A stretch of 58,741 nt of DNA. Source: CAZPHI01 sp964586425. Lineage in GTDB: Bacteria > Bacillota > Clostridia > Lachnospirales > Lachnospiraceae. The notes under the pieces are model-generated. The model did not search any database. It was not told the origin of the DNA and saw only the letters and a program-made list of their open reading frames with translations. Location: assembly GCA_964586425.1 (NCBI GenBank), contig CAZPHI010000008.1:1-58741 (forward strand). The letters are read 5' to 3'. Below, one piece after another: positions 43,786 through 52,624 of the stretch. Positions within the stretch are counted from its first letter, which is position 1. Each line of letters opens with the position of its first letter. The position numbers and the translations under genes are program-made.

Positions 43786-43808
43786 CTATTAATATTTTCA
43801 ATTATTAA

Positions 43809-44885
43809 TTATTCTTCTGTAGTAGGTTCTTCATCAGCAAAAAGAGCTTTTACACTGAGACTGATCTTTTTGTCAGTTTCATTAAAATCTACAACCTTTG
43901 CTTCAATTTCCTGTCCAACTTTTAATACATCAGATGGTTTGTCAACATGTTCTTTAGATATCTGTGAAACATGGAGTAATGCATCAATGCCTTCTTCAAG
44001 TTCAACAAATGCACCGAAGTCAGTCATTCTAGCGACTTTACCTTTAACTACATTACCAATTGCGTATTTTTCTGGTGCCTTAACCCATGGATTAAGGTCT
44101 GGATATTTCATACTAAGTGCAATCTTAGTACCATTAATCTCTTTAATAAAGCACTTAACAGACTGTCCAATTTCGAATACTTTCTTAGGATTCTCTGTTC
44201 TTCCCCATGATATCTCAGAGATATGAAGAAGTCCATCAACTCCACCAAGATCAATGAATGCACCAAAGTCAGTAATATTCTTAACTGTACCTTCGATTGT
44301 ATCTCCTTCTTTAATCTTAGCTAATAATTCTTTCTGAAGCTCAGCTTTCTTAGCAACTAATAACTGCTTGCAATCGCCAATTATTCTTCTTCTCTTTGGA
44401 TTATATTCTGTAATTACAAATTCAACTTCTTTATCTGCATATTTAGATAAATCTTTTTCATATGAATCTGATACAAGGCTAGCTGGAATAAATACTCTAG
44501 CTTCATCAATAACAACTGTTAATCCACCATCAAGGACCTGTGAAACTTTAGCCTTAAGTACCTCTTTGTTATTAAATGCTTCTTCTAACTTCTTATTACC
44601 GTTATCTGCAACAAGTCTTCTATAAGTTAAAGCAACCTGTCCCTCTCCATCATTAACCTTAAGTACTTTAACCTGCATTGTATCCCCTATAGATACAACT
44701 GTTCTAAGATCAAGATTAGATGTTGTTGAATATTCACTTCTTGTAACGATACCATCTGACTTATAACCTATATTAAGTATGATTTCGTCTTCTTTGACAT
44801 CAATAACTGTACCGTCTACAACTTCTCCGTTATGTATTGATTTAATTGTTCCTTCGAACAACTGTGCAAAACTTGGTTCTGACAT
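43809..44885 (-). CDS. S1-domain ribosomal protein (RpsA-like)
   Basis: RNA-binding protein of 358 aa with four S1 domains at about residues 10-75, 95-160, 185-253 and 270-340. Domains three and four are the best: GTVKNITDFGAFIDLGGVDGLLHISEISWG and GKVARMTDFGAFVELEEGIDALLHVSQIS. Clostridial S1 proteins are this length and are often fused to ispH. I choose ATG 44885 with GAGGAGG before it. The first 44 nt overlap the end of ispH in another frame. It may assist mRNA binding to ribosomes, but in low-GC Gram-positives an S1 homologue is not always essential. Confidence 0.9.
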   Translation of the reverse strand: MSEPSFAQLFEGTIKSIHNGEVVDGTVIDVKEDEIILNIGYKSDGIVTRSEYSTTSNLDLRTVVSIGDTMQVKVLKVNDGEGQVALTYRRLVADNGNKKLEEAFNNKEVLKAKVSQVLDGGLTVVIDEARVFIPASLVSDSYEKDLSKYADKEVEFVITEYNPKRRRIIGDCKQLLVAKKAELQKELLAKIKEGDTIEGTVKNITDFGAFIDLGGVDGLLHISEISWGRTENPKKVFEIGQSVKCFIKEINGTKIALSMKYPDLNPWVKAPEKYAIGNVVKGKVARMTDFGAFVELEEGIDALLHVSQISKEHVDKPSDVLKVGQEIEAKVVDFNETDKKISLSVKALFADEEPTTEE

Positions 44886-45711
44886 TAGTATGAACCTCCT
44901 CAATAATATTATTTGGGGTTGAAGCCCCTGCTGTAATACCTATGCAGCTAGCGGAATTAAATTTGTATAAGTCCAGATCTTTGAGTGTCTGTATATAAAA
45001 CGTATTATCACATTCATTCTTACATATCTCATACAACTTTCGTGTATTAGAGCTGCTCTTACCACCGATAACAATCATAGCATCGGCTGCCGACGCGACC
45101 TCTTTAGCCTCCGTCTGCCGTTCCTCGGTAGCGTTACAAATTGTATTACTAATATTAATATTATACTTCTTTTTAGAAATAATTTCAACTAATTCTTGAA
45201 ATTTCTTGTAATTAAATGTCGTTTGGGAAACAACACATATATTTTTATCTGTTGATACATTAAATTCTTGCGCTTTTTCAACTGTATCGATTATATATGT
45301 TTCATCCCCTGACCAGCCTTTAATTCCTTCTACTTCCGGATGATGCTCATTACCTATTATAATAATTGCATTACCTTTTTTACTTTCTTCCTGAACAATT
45401 TTATGAATTTTTAAAACAAACGGACATGTCGCATCTATTATTTCCATACCCTTTTGAGCTATTGTGTCATATACATCCTTGGCAACTCCATGAGAACGTA
45501 TTATTATTGTGCCCTTATCAATACTATTTAATTCATCAATAGAATTAATAACTTTAACGCCCTTTTCTTCTAGGTCTTTAACAACTTCCTCATTATGAAT
45601 TATTGGACCATATGTGTATACATTAGGTTTTCCCACCTGCTCATATACTTTATCTACAGCCCTTTTTACACCAAAACAAAAGCCAGCTGATTTTGCTAAT
45701 ATTACTTCCAT
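44842..45711 (-). CDS. ispH: 4-hydroxy-3-methylbut-2-enyl diphosphate reductase
   Basis: Last enzyme of the MEP isoprenoid pathway, a [4Fe-4S] protein giving IPP and DMAPP. The three cluster Cys are in AGFCFGVKRAV, ATCPFVLK and NTICNATEERQ. Catalytic Glu is in GNEHHPEVEG. 289 aa. I use ATG 45711 (MEVILAKS), the family start; ATG 45717 is also possible. Its C-terminal 14 residues (VRTKFCTVVRRNN region) overlap the S1 gene in a different frame, which is odd, since in relatives the two are often one fused protein. Confidence 0.95.
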   Translation of the reverse strand: MEVILAKSAGFCFGVKRAVDKVYEQVGKPNVYTYGPIIHNEEVVKDLEEKGVKVINSIDELNSIDKGTIIIRSHGVAKDVYDTIAQKGMEIIDATCPFVLKIHKIVQEESKKGNAIIIIGNEHHPEVEGIKGWSGDETYIIDTVEKAQEFNVSTDKNICVVSQTTFNYKKFQELVEIISKKKYNINISNTICNATEERQTEAKEVASAADAMIVIGGKSSSNTRKLYEICKNECDNTFYIQTLKDLDLYKFNSASCIGITAGASTPNNIIEEVHTNVRTKFCTVVRRNN

Positions 45712-45746
45712 TCGCATTCCATCCTTTTTAATACTTATATACCTTA

Positions 45747-46412
45747 TTATAGTTTTTCCTTAATCAATTCACTTATACAATTAACGACATCTTCTATTGT
45801 CATATTAGAAGAATCAACCAAAATTGCATCTTCAGCCTGTTTAAGTGGTGATATGTCTCTATGCATATCCTGATAATCTCTATTTTCTATATCTTTTTTG
45901 ATGTTTTCATAATCTGCATTATTATTTTTTTCTAACAATTCATCGTATCTTCTTTTTGCTCTAGCTTCAACGCTTGCAGTAAGGTATACTTTTACATCAG
46001 CATCAGGAAGCACTGTAGTTCCAATATCTCTACCATCCATTATCACCGAATTAATTGTTGCAAGTTTTCTCTGTAATTCTAAAAGTTTAGCTCTCACACA
46101 TCCATATGCAGATGTATGCGACGCTGTATTACCAACCTCTTCAGTCCTAAGAATTCCTGTCACATTCTCACCATTACATATAACCTGCTGAACGCCATTG
46201 TCATACTCTATCTTAATATCAACGCCATTACATGCAGATGCAACAGCATTTTCATCATTGATGTCCACTTTATTCTTAATAAAATAGACTGCCATTGCTC
46301 TATACATTGCTCCTGTGTCAACATATATATATTCCATTTTTTTTGCCAACAGTTTGGCTATTGTGCTTTTTCCAGCTCCTGCTGGTCCATCTATCGCTAC
46401 TGAAAAACTCAT
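45747..46412 (-). CDS. cmk: Cytidylate kinase
   Basis: Phosphorylates CMP and dCMP with ATP, 221 aa. Walker A GPAGAGKSTIAKLLA is at the N-terminus, followed by YIDTGAMYRA-like YVDTGAMYRAMAVYF, an NMP-binding insert, MDGRDIGTTVLPDADVKVYLTAS and the lid region RRYDELLEKNN. Normal length. GAGG precedes ATG 46412. It sits between baiN-type and ispH genes, an arrangement seen in many Clostridia. Confidence 0.97.
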   Translation of the reverse strand: MSFSVAIDGPAGAGKSTIAKLLAKKMEYIYVDTGAMYRAMAVYFIKNKVDINDENAVASACNGVDIKIEYDNGVQQVICNGENVTGILRTEEVGNTASHTSAYGCVRAKLLELQRKLATINSVIMDGRDIGTTVLPDADVKVYLTASVEARAKRRYDELLEKNNNADYENIKKDIENRDYQDMHRDISPLKQAEDAILVDSSNMTIEDVVNCISELIKEKL

Positions 46413-46436
46413 ATCTTCCTCATTTCTGCATTATTG

Positions 46437-47690
46437 CTATATATTAATATCATTGCCAGCTACAAATCCACTTGACCATGCCACCTGAAGATTGAAACCA
46501 CCAGTCACCGCATCAACATCAAGGACTTCACCTGCAAAATACACACCACTAACAAGCTTTGATTCCATTGTTTTGGGATTGATTTCTTTAACATCAACGC
46601 CACCCTGCGTTATTATGGCCTCATTAAAGCTTCTTAAGCCTGTCAATGTACAACTAAGATTCTTTAGCAGACCAACTAGTCTATGTCTATCTTCCTTTGA
46701 TATCTCATTGACCTTCTTATTCTGATCAATTCCTGACAACTCAATAATTACCGGAATCATCTTCTTTGGCAAAAGGTCATCTAATGAATTTTTGAACTGC
46801 TTATTCTTATAATTATCAAAATCCCTTATTACACGTTCATCAAGCTGTTCAAATGAAAGTGCTGGTTTTAAATCAATTGAAAGTCTTAGATTATGGTCTT
46901 TAATGGCTTTTGCAACATAGCTGCTAGCACTAAGAAGCGTTGGTCCACTTACGCCAAAATGAGTAAACAGCATTTCTCCAAATTCAGAATAAAGCTCTTT
47001 TTCACCATCATATATTGTTATCGTAATATTACGCAGACTAAGTCCTTGCAATTCTTTTATCCATTCCTCGCCTGCATTAAAAGGAACAAGGGCTGGAAGA
47101 ATCGATGTCACATGATGGCCAAGGCTCTTTGCAAATCTATATCCATCTCCAGTTGAGCCTGTTGATTGGTATGAATTACCGCCAGTCGCAATAATAAGCT
47201 TATCTCCATTGATTTTTGTTCCATTCTTTAGCTTAATACCGATAAATGTTTTATCTGCCGTAAGTATCTCGCTTACCTCCGTATTAAGCTGTACATCAAC
47301 ATTCTCCTGTTTTAGCTTATGTGACAGAGCATTAATTACATCATAAGATTTGTCTGATTCAGGAAAAACTCTATTGCCTCGTTCCACCTTAATGTCAAGT
47401 CCTAATTCTCCAAAGAACCCCATCGTATCATAATTGCTGAATGAATTGAAAGCACTGTACATGAACTTCTTATTAGTTACAATGCTATTCATAATATCTT
47501 CGCTGTCTCCTGCATTAGTTATGTTGCATCTTCCCTTACCGGTAATAAACAACTTCTTGCCTAACTTTTCATTCTTCTCAATCAAGACAACCTTATGCCC
47601 ATTATGTGCTGCCGTAATTGCCGCCATCATTCCAGCAGCTCCACCGCCTATTACTATTACTTTATGTATATTTGATTTATTCTTTTCCAT
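46437..47690 (-). CDS. BaiN/HI0933 family FAD-dependent oxidoreductase
   Basis: Flavoprotein of 417 aa. The N-terminal FAD site is VIVIGGGAAGMMAAITAA, then GKKLFITGKGRCNITNA (a strong family signature), a substrate region, and the C-terminal TQGGVDVKEINPKTMESKLVSGVYFAGEVLDVDAVTGGFNLQVAWSSGFVAG. Members such as BaiN act on bile acids, but most have unknown substrates; the name is by homology only. ATG 47690 is used since AAAGG lies 11 nt before; ATG 47699 has it too close. Overlaps the regulator gene by 14 nt. Confidence 0.87.
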   Translation of the reverse strand: MEKNKSNIHKVIVIGGGAAGMMAAITAAHNGHKVVLIEKNEKLGKKLFITGKGRCNITNAGDSEDIMNSIVTNKKFMYSAFNSFSNYDTMGFFGELGLDIKVERGNRVFPESDKSYDVINALSHKLKQENVDVQLNTEVSEILTADKTFIGIKLKNGTKINGDKLIIATGGNSYQSTGSTGDGYRFAKSLGHHVTSILPALVPFNAGEEWIKELQGLSLRNITITIYDGEKELYSEFGEMLFTHFGVSGPTLLSASSYVAKAIKDHNLRLSIDLKPALSFEQLDERVIRDFDNYKNKQFKNSLDDLLPKKMIPVIIELSGIDQNKKVNEISKEDRHRLVGLLKNLSCTLTGLRSFNEAIITQGGVDVKEINPKTMESKLVSGVYFAGEVLDVDAVTGGFNLQVAWSSGFVAGNDINI

Positions 47691-48614
47691 TATATCCATT
47701 ACCTTTCAGCATGTTTTTCAAATCATCTCTTACATCTTCATCTATATAATTAATTTCATCTGGAACATATACCTGATAATCTTCCCATATATGTTCAAGC
47801 ATCTCAACACGGTTAATAACCTCATCCTTTTTCTCAATAAAAAGTGCAACTATCAGGGCATTAATAAGGCTCATTGGTGCTGTAAGAGAATCCGCAAGTG
47901 ATGACATATCGCTTTTGGCAAGTAAATTTATGGATGAATACATATTCATTGGGGAATGTAAACTATCTGTAATTGCGATTACACGCGCATTTCTGTTATT
48001 AGCAAATTCCAGAGTTTTAAGAGTTCTCATCGAATAGCGTGGAAAGCTAATTCCAATTACAACATCCTTCTCATTAACATCTATCAATTGTTCAAAGAGC
48101 TCGCTTGTATTTGAACTGCTAACCTCTACAACATGGTCAACAATTAATTTGAGGTAGAAGCTAAAAAATGTTGCTAATGGCTGACTGTTTCTAACGCCCA
48201 CAACATAAACCTTTCTTGCTTTAAGTATGTCCCCTACCGCTATTGAAAAAGCATTACGGTCAAGATTAATTAATGTATCATTAATCTTTTCTATATCAGA
48301 ATTAAGAACATTCTCAATAATCATTTCATTAGACATTGCATCTTTGCTTATATCAATCTTTTTAATTGAAGATATCTGATTCTGAACCATTGCGACACAC
48401 GCTTTTTGAAATTCTGGATAACCTTTATATCCTGCGGCTACAGCAAATCTTACTACTGTGGATTCGCTCACATTAATTGCTCTTCCAAGTTCATTAGCCG
48501 TTTGAAAAGCCGCTTTTTCATAGTTTTCTAATACATAATCTATAATCTTTTTTGACCTTTGCTACATGTTTTTCTGATTCTTCGTAAATTATCAATAAGA
48601 TCAATCTCTTCCAT
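47677..48614 (-). pseudogene. RpiR/MurR family regulator, frameshifted
   Basis: An HTH-SIS regulator, about 312 aa if restored. It starts at ATG 48614 (GGAGA 8 nt upstream) as MEEIDLIDNLRRIRKTCSKG and stops after 24 residues. The frame resumes at the A6 run (48548-48553), reading IIDYVLENYEKAAFQTANEL and INVSESTVVRFAVAAGYKGYPEF (recognition helix), then a SIS sugar-phosphate domain with VYVVGVRNSQPLATFF, SSSNTSELFEQL and VIGISFPRYSMRTL. One extra A would restore the frame. The internal GTG 48471 is not a real start: it lies within the helix-turn-helix. Members sense sugar phosphates. Confidence 0.88.
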
Positions 48615-48702
48615 TATCTGTTCTCCATATATTTCCAGAATTGCTTTATAATAAATCTGCAAGATATAGTATAGCACATTACACTATCAATATAAAGAAA
48701 AA

Positions 48703-48741
48703 AAGAACCTTTATAGCATTAATACCGCCATAAAGGTTCTT
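48703..48741 (-). terminator. Terminator of the decarboxylase operon
   Basis: AAGAACCTTTAT (48703-48714) pairs perfectly with ATAAAGGTTCTT (48730-48741), 12 bp with a 15-nt loop; on the minus strand T7 follows. It lies 27 nt after the last gene. Confidence 0.9.
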
Positions 48742-48768
48742 AAACAACTCAATATATTAATTCAATTA

Positions 48769-50187
48769 TTATACTGGATATGCTTTGTTTTCTGTATCTG
48801 CAACTTTAGCATCTACTTTTGTCTGCTGAGCTTCTCTATATTTGAAAAATTCTTCAGCTACAGCTGGGAATAATGCATATGAAAGTACATCTTCGTCCTG
48901 CTGTTTGTACTGCTGTACAACTGGATTTTTCTTGAATTCTTCAAGCTGTGGAGCAATCTTATCTGCTGGACGGCATGTGATTGGCTCTGCATCTCCAATG
49001 GCTTTCTTCTGAACTTCCTGATTGAAAGGTTTAACAGTCTGACCAAATTCACCAGCAAGAACCTTCTTAGATTCTTTAGTAATCATCTTATATCTCTCGC
49101 CCTGTAATACGTTGAGAACTGCCTGAGTACCAACAATCTGTGATGAAGGTGTAACAAGAGGTGGTTCTCCAAAGTCTTTACGAACTCTTGGAATTTCCTC
49201 AAGTACAGCCTGATACTTATCTTCAGCATGTGCATCCTTAAGCTGAGATACAAGGTTTGATAACATACCACCAGGTACCTGGTAAAGTAATGTCTTGATA
49301 TTAACACCAAGAACCTTTGTATTCATAAGACCTGATTTGAGAGCATCTTCTCTCATTGGTCTGAAGTATTCAGCGATTTCAGCAAGAAGATTCTGATCAA
49401 GACCTGTATCATAAGGAGTACCTTTGAATGTCTCTACCATAACTTCTGTAGCTGGCTGGCTTGTTCCCATTGAGAATGGTGACATAGCAGTATCAATGAT
49501 ATCTGCTCCAGCTTCAACTGCTTTAAGATATGTCATTGATGCAACACCTGATGTGTAATGTGTATGCATCTGTATTGGAAGTGATGTACCTTCTTTAAGA
49601 GCCTGAACTAATTCAGTAGCCTTATATGGTACAAGTAAGCCTGCCATATCCTTGATACAGATAGAATCAGCACCCATATCTTCAATCTTCTTAGCAGTTT
49701 CTTTCCAGTAATCAAGTGTATATGCATCACCAAGTGTATATGATAATGCGATCTGAGCATGACCTTTTTCCTTCTTTGCTGCAGATACAGCTGTCTGAAG
49801 GTTACGAAGGTCATTAAAGCAGTCAAATATACGAATGATATCAATACCATTAGCAATTGATTTCTGAACGAAGTACTCAACTACATCATCTGAATAATGA
49901 TTATATCCAAGGATATTCTGTCCCCTGAATAACATCTGTAATTTTGTGTTTTTAAATCCATCTCTTAACTTACGAAGTCTCATCCATGGATCTTCCTTAA
50001 GGAAACGAAGAGATGCGTCAAATGTTGCACCGCCCCAACACTCTACTGAGTGATATCCAACTTTATCCATCTTATCAACGATAGGAAGCATCTGTTCTGT
50101 AGTCATTCTTGTAGCAATCAATGACTGATGAGCATCACGTAATACTGTTTCAGTAATTTTTAAAGGTTTTTTAACCTGTTCTGCCAT
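48769..50187 (-). CDS. oadA: Carboxyltransferase subunit (OadA/PycB, 5S type)
   Basis: TIM-barrel carboxyltransferase, 472 aa, acting between biotin and oxaloacetate/pyruvate. It has LRDAHQSLIATRMTTEQML at the N-terminus, GATFDASLRFLKEDPWMRL, the carboxylated Lys in SICIKDMAGLL, metal His in QMHTHYTSG and the PYC-like C-terminal part KKVLAGEFGQT. It lacks the biotin domain found at the end of OadA; a separate biotin protein is encoded upstream. It is last of a five-gene operon. GGAGG lies before ATG 50187. Confidence 0.95.
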   Translation of the reverse strand: MAEQVKKPLKITETVLRDAHQSLIATRMTTEQMLPIVDKMDKVGYHSVECWGGATFDASLRFLKEDPWMRLRKLRDGFKNTKLQMLFRGQNILGYNHYSDDVVEYFVQKSIANGIDIIRIFDCFNDLRNLQTAVSAAKKEKGHAQIALSYTLGDAYTLDYWKETAKKIEDMGADSICIKDMAGLLVPYKATELVQALKEGTSLPIQMHTHYTSGVASMTYLKAVEAGADIIDTAMSPFSMGTSQPATEVMVETFKGTPYDTGLDQNLLAEIAEYFRPMREDALKSGLMNTKVLGVNIKTLLYQVPGGMLSNLVSQLKDAHAEDKYQAVLEEIPRVRKDFGEPPLVTPSSQIVGTQAVLNVLQGERYKMITKESKKVLAGEFGQTVKPFNQEVQKKAIGDAEPITCRPADKIAPQLEEFKKNPVVQQYKQQDEDVLSYALFPAVAEEFFKYREAQQTKVDAKVADTENKAYPV

Positions 50188-50247
50188 TTTATATCCTCCA
50201 TTCTGTCTGATATCATATACTAATCAATCAGACTAACATATCTTCTT

Positions 50248-51399
50248 TTACATTATTCCAAACATAGCCATGAATGTTCCGGCTGCAACTGCAGTACCGA
50301 TAACACCGGCAACATTTGGTCCCATTGCATGCATAAGTAAGAAGTTTGTAGGATCAGCTTCTGAACCAACCTTCTGTGAAACTCGTGCTGCCATTGGAAC
50401 AGCTGATACACCAGCAGAACCAATAAGTGGGTTAACCTTACCATGTGTAGCCTTGCACATAAGTTTACCAAATAATACACCAGCTGCTGTACCAATTGCG
50501 AATGCCATAAGTCCGAGAGCAACGATTTTAAGTGTATCTAAATTAAGGAATGCTTCTGCACTTGTTGTAGCACCTACAGAAGTACCAAGAATGATAACAA
50601 CAATGTACATAAGAGCATTAGATGCTGTCTCTGATAACTGTTTAACTACACCACTCTCTTTAAATAAGTTACCTAACATAAGCATACCAACAAGTGGAGC
50701 TGTTGTAGGAAGAATAAGTACTACTACGATTGTAACTATAACTGGGAAAAGAATCTTCTCAAGCTTAGAAACAGGTCTTAACTGCTCCATCTTAATAGCT
50801 CTTTCCTCTTTTGTTGTGAATAATTTCATAATAGGTGGCTGGATAATAGGTACCAGTGACATATATGAATATGCCGCAACTGCAATTGGTCCCATATACT
50901 GTGTCTGTCCAAGCTTACCAGCAAGGAAGATAGATGTAGGGCCATCAGCACCACCAATGATTGAAATTGCTGCAGCTGCTTTATCATTGAATCCCATAAG
51001 GATAGCCATAATATATGCAGCAAAGATACCGAACTGAGCAGCAGCTCCTAGTAAAAAGCTCTTTGGGTTTGCGATAAGTGGACCGAAGTCAGTCATCGCA
51101 CCAACACCAAGGAATATAAGTGAAGGTAAGATACTCCACTCATCAAGTAAATAGAAATAATGTAACAAACCACCTACACCATTGCTAGAATCTTCAATCG
51201 ATAACATAATGTCAGGATAAAGATTAACAAGGAGCATACCAAATGAAATTGGTACAAGAAGTAGAGGTTCATAACCTTTCTTAATAGCTAAGTAAAGAAA
51301 AACTAATGCAACAATTACCATAAGGTAATTACCCCATGTCAGATTAAAGAAGGCTGTCTGATGCAAAAGATTTCCTAATGTGTCTAATATATAGCTCAT
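50248..51399 (-). CDS. oadB: Sodium-pump decarboxylase beta subunit
   Basis: Integral membrane subunit of 383 aa, about nine to eleven helices, that decarboxylates carboxybiotin and exports Na+. The family signatures are present: FLGVGAMTDFGPLIANPKSFLLGAAAQFGIF (membrane Asp of TDFGP), SIIGGADGPTSIFLAGKL (GGADGP, with the Asp involved in Na+) and PLIGSAGVSAVPMAARV, ending in NAGVIGTA-like NVAGVIGTAVAAG. GGAGG lies before ATG 51399. Second last gene of the operon. Confidence 0.96.
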   Translation of the reverse strand: MSYILDTLGNLLHQTAFFNLTWGNYLMVIVALVFLYLAIKKGYEPLLLVPISFGMLLVNLYPDIMLSIEDSSNGVGGLLHYFYLLDEWSILPSLIFLGVGAMTDFGPLIANPKSFLLGAAAQFGIFAAYIMAILMGFNDKAAAAISIIGGADGPTSIFLAGKLGQTQYMGPIAVAAYSYMSLVPIIQPPIMKLFTTKEERAIKMEQLRPVSKLEKILFPVIVTIVVVLILPTTAPLVGMLMLGNLFKESGVVKQLSETASNALMYIVVIILGTSVGATTSAEAFLNLDTLKIVALGLMAFAIGTAAGVLFGKLMCKATHGKVNPLIGSAGVSAVPMAARVSQKVGSEADPTNFLLMHAMGPNVAGVIGTAVAAGTFMAMFGIM

Positions 51400-51433
51400 G
51401 TTTCAACCTCCAGTTTAATGATTCATAATCAAA

Positions 51434-51796
51434 TTAGTTAAGTGTTACTAATACTTCTCCAGCTTCAACAGAACCACCAACTGATACGTTAACACTTGCG
51501 ATAGTACCATCCTGAGGTGCAACGATTTCGTTTTCCATCTTCATAGCCTCAAGTACTACTACTACATCACCCTTCTTAACAGCCTGACCAGCTGTTGCAA
51601 GAGTCTTTAAGATTTTACCAGGCATTGGAGCTACAATCTTTACTGCTCCCTGTGCACCTGATGGTGCTGCTGCAGCTGCCTTAGGTGCTGCTTTTTTAAC
51701 TGGTGCTGCTACAGGTGTAGCTGCTGCTCCAGAAGTTCCTTCTTCTACTGTTACGTCATATACGTTACCATTAACAGTTATTGTATAATTTTTCAT
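51434..51796 (-). CDS. Biotin carrier protein of the decarboxylase
   Basis: Swinging-arm carrier, 120 aa. An N-terminal part (MKNYTITVNGNVYDVTVEEG), an Ala/Pro/Lys-rich flexible linker, and a biotinyl domain with EAMKMENEI, where the Lys is biotinylated; ends VEAGEVLVTL. It links the carboxyltransferases to OadB. I use ATG 51796 with GGAGG 8 nt upstream; the ATG 51811 sits at that ribosome-binding site. Genes for biotin-protein ligase are not in this window. Confidence 0.95.
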   Translation of the reverse strand: MKNYTITVNGNVYDVTVEEGTSGAAATPVAAPVKKAAPKAAAAAPSGAQGAVKIVAPMPGKILKTLATAGQAVKKGDVVVVLEAMKMENEIVAPQDGTIASVNVSVGGSVEAGEVLVTLN

Positions 51797-51819
51797 GAAT
51801 TTTTCCTCCATCCAGATAA

Positions 51820-52605
51820 TTATCTATTCCATTTATTTTTATTAACTTTCTTTATAGAACGAACAACAAGACCATCAGGTGAAGTTCCTTCCATAGCAGC
51901 AATAGCTGCAGTAATAACAGCAACGAGTTCTAAATCATCAGTTTCGTTTGCTTCTTCTTTTTCTACAATCTGTGCAATTGTGTTGTCAACAGCTGTACTT
52001 TCAATGCTATTTTGTTCTTTCTTATTCTTCATCTTATTCTCCCAAGCACTAATATACTTGAAGAGCGAAATAAGGAATGATATGAATATAAGAACAACGA
52101 ATACAGTTCCCATACCAATTATTGTATTCAATCCAGCTTTAGCAAGTTTTTCACTCATTGAATAGAATGGAAGAATTGAAGGACTTGATATGGTATTCTC
52201 ATTAACATTAATTGTTAAGCCTATTGTTGCTTTTCTTAATTCATACTGTGCGTTTGCTACAATTTCAAGTGTAGCAGCTTCTTTGTCATAATAGAATTCA
52301 TAACTATCTACTGACTGATATGCACCTAATTCATCTCTTGATGACAACCATGCCTCTGCAAATGCTTTGTCACCCTCTGTCAAATCACCTGATTCAACAG
52401 CTGATTTTAATGATTTCTTAATTGTTTCAGAATCATAATCTTTATATGTTGTGTATAAAGATTCAAGAGATTGCTCTACTCCATTTTTAGCTGAAGAAGT
52501 AAGCGTATCAGGTACAGTATCATATTCTTTACCACAAGCTGTCAATGCAAATACACAGGTAACAACACATAACAATAATAAGACTTTTCTTATACTTTTC
52601 TTCAT
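51820..52605 (-). CDS. OadG-family subunit fused to an N-terminal lipoprotein domain
   Basis: Of 261 aa. The N-terminus is a lipoprotein signal (KKSIRKVLLLLCVVTCVFAL, lipobox LTAC, Cys about residue 25), then an extracytoplasmic domain of about 130 residues (SSAKNGVEQSLESLYTTYKD, DSYEFYYDKEAATLEIVANAQ). A membrane helix follows (GLNTIIGMGTVFVVLIFISFLISLF), then an OadG-like cytoplasmic tail ending DDLELVAVITAAIAAMEG and DGLVVRSIKKV, the hallmark of this family. The gamma subunit is normally only about 80-110 aa. ATG 52605 has GAGGTG upstream. Second of the operon. Confidence 0.88.
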   Translation of the reverse strand: MKKSIRKVLLLLCVVTCVFALTACGKEYDTVPDTLTSSAKNGVEQSLESLYTTYKDYDSETIKKSLKSAVESGDLTEGDKAFAEAWLSSRDELGAYQSVDSYEFYYDKEAATLEIVANAQYELRKATIGLTINVNENTISSPSILPFYSMSEKLAKAGLNTIIGMGTVFVVLIFISFLISLFKYISAWENKMKNKKEQNSIESTAVDNTIAQIVEKEEANETDDLELVAVITAAIAAMEGTSPDGLVVRSIKKVNKNKWNR

Positions 52606-52624
52606 ATTACGCGTCACCTCTTAA

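Noticed and set aside
47677..48471. RpiR regulator starting at the GTG at 48471
   Set aside because: That start cuts the helix-turn-helix in half; the missing part is encoded directly upstream in another frame.
50270..51037. A 255-codon open frame on the plus strand opposite oadB
   Set aside because: It mirrors the codon pattern of oadB on the other strand, has no ribosome-binding site, and encodes nothing recognisable.
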